Of a DNA stretch of 64,000 nucleotides, positions 62,967 through 64,000 are shown piece after piece (within the stretch, counting starts at the first letter, position 1; each line of letters begins with the position of its first letter). The translations under genes and the position numbers were made by a program. The stretch is from positions 29,742,992 through 29,806,991 of the forward strand of contig NC_135998.1 of the NCBI RefSeq assembly GCF_048128805.1, read 5' to 3'. The stretch is from Centroberyx gerrardi (Eukaryota; Chordata; Actinopteri; Beryciformes; Berycidae). Below the pieces are notes generated by a model. That model ran no database searches and was not told where the DNA came from. It saw only the letters and a list, made by a program, of their open reading frames with translations.

Positions 62967-63109
62967 ATGAGTTTTTCGTCTCCGTTTAAGTTTACGGACA
63001 AGGGATTTAATGAACTGAACGGATTAAAACCAGGGCGAGCTCAGGCTTTTGAAGCTGCAACCTTGGTCAGTCTGTCGCCGATGGCGTTCTCTCCATACAC
63101 CAGTGAACG
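62967..63109 (+). CDS. Unidentified candidate first coding exon
   Basis: An ATG opens MSFSSPFKFTDKGFNELNG, then LKPGRAQAFEAATLVSL and SPMAFSPYTSE, before a plausible donor GAACG|GTACAC (phase 2). The composition looks protein-like, unlike the neighbouring short frames. Without splicing the frame stops at 63146 after 59 codons. I do not recognise the family and no acceptor-linked second exon was found before the window ends. Confidence 0.3.
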
Positions 63110-63146
63110 GTACACCAAACTCCAATACAAAAAGCAGTCAATTTGA

Positions 63147-64000
63147 TGTTGCATTCCTAATCACATAAACATACAAACATTGTTGAACATAACAAAGGAC
63201 CTTTACGAATCGATGGGTGGCATTTTTCAATCCGGCATACATCAAATATACCAAACAGTAATTTGTTCAGTAACATTTCAACTTTTAGAACCGATCCGCT
63301 AGCTTGCTGTTCGCTCAGTCTTCCTAGACCAAAACACACCGCGGTGCGCAGAAGTGAGCCGTGGTAAATTGTAAAAGTTGAGGTTTTATTGAAGTAAAAT
63401 GCTGCTTGGTGGATCATATGAATGCCGAATTGACCAGTGAGCACTACCAAAGCGTAAATTGGTCTTATGTAATATTGTACGTCGTGTATGTTTGCAGAAA
63501 AAGCAAAACCAGATTAAATTTTCAGATTTATGAATGGTGCTTGGCGTGACGCACTGTCACTAAAACTAGCCTCTCTGTAAAGCCTCCTTCTCAGCAGAGC
63601 GCTCACTGTTACCATATAGCTGTCATTTTTTGCATTTTCAGTAACTTAAAACCATTTTGAAAAACAATAGCCTACATATTTTCATGTCCAAAAATATCTC
63701 ACCTCACTTGTCTGCTGGTTCTCCCGAAATACTGCATTGTAAAACAGACTTGTCAACTTGTACACTACGCTGGCAATTGTTCAGTTAAAATATACAGAAG
63801 AAAGTTAGAACTTTAGACCCAGTTTATTAAATTAACAAGGCAAGGCGCAGGTCTAGAAAGTCTTGAAATAGGCCTATATGAAAAAAATATTTAGGTAATT
63901 TCCAGGTCTTTGGAAATTGCACAAAATAGTTTAGCAAAGTATGGAAAAAAATATTATTTTTATTATTATAATTAAGTATTCAGTCCCCAAATATACATAG
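63147..64000. other. Right flank, no gene seen
   Basis: AT-rich sequence without convincing exons. If 62967-63109 is a real exon, this would be its first intron. Confidence 0.45.

Overview
This is a stretch of vertebrate, almost certainly teleost fish, nuclear genome. The genes are split by introns and their exons encode proteins close to human SLC25A25, NAIF1 and EEIG1 (FAM102A). The non-coding DNA is rich in CA/TG microsatellites, fish-style non-LTR retrotransposons and small hAT-like elements. The three genes are also neighbours on human 9q34.11, so the block is conserved synteny. I place it no more precisely than ray-finned fish, and I cannot tell which teleost slc25a25 paralogue (a or b) this is.

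Layout. (1) About 1.0-18.9 kb, minus strand: complete slc25a25, a Ca2+-regulated mitochondrial ATP-Mg/Pi carrier. Nine shared coding exons (1024-6694) are preceded by three separate alternative first coding exons at 9.8, 12.2 and 18.7 kb. All three end in phase 0 and fit the same exon 2. Predicted proteins are 529, 499 and 469 aa; only the longest has the first EF-hand. (2) About 21.4-25.8 kb, plus strand, divergent from slc25a25: naif1, with two main coding exons, a possible 51-nt cassette exon between them and a tandem CAGCAG acceptor. (3) About 26-36 kb: intergenic DNA with a fold-back element and two minus-strand LINEs. (4) About 36.2-60 kb, plus strand: eeig1, with eleven coding exons giving a 392-aa protein, a 14-kb first intron full of transposons, and a compact 3' half. 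(5) About 60-64 kb: repeats and one unidentified possible coding exon at 62.97 kb.

The most notable signals are in eeig1. A hAT-type MITE with perfect 8-bp target-site duplications sits so close to exon 9 that only 20 bases separate its end from the exon. Two short introns start with GC instead of GT, with the same AAG|GCAGG context. Exon 8 is boxed in by a CTCTC repeat that forms its polypyrimidine tract and a CA repeat that begins at its donor. Elsewhere, one MITE copy carries a 5'-truncated retroelement with a 13-bp duplication, 284/285 identical to a copy 2.4 kb away. A 1.27-kb hAT element keeps an intact BED zinc-finger exon. A 35-bp perfect palindrome lies in a slc25a25 intron.

The three genes do not form an operon or a known shared pathway; they are linked by ancient synteny. 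I found no credible new multi-gene system. The novelty lies in transposon-splicing interactions and alternative-exon structure. Exon boundaries were read by eye from splice signals, phase and remembered homologue sequence.
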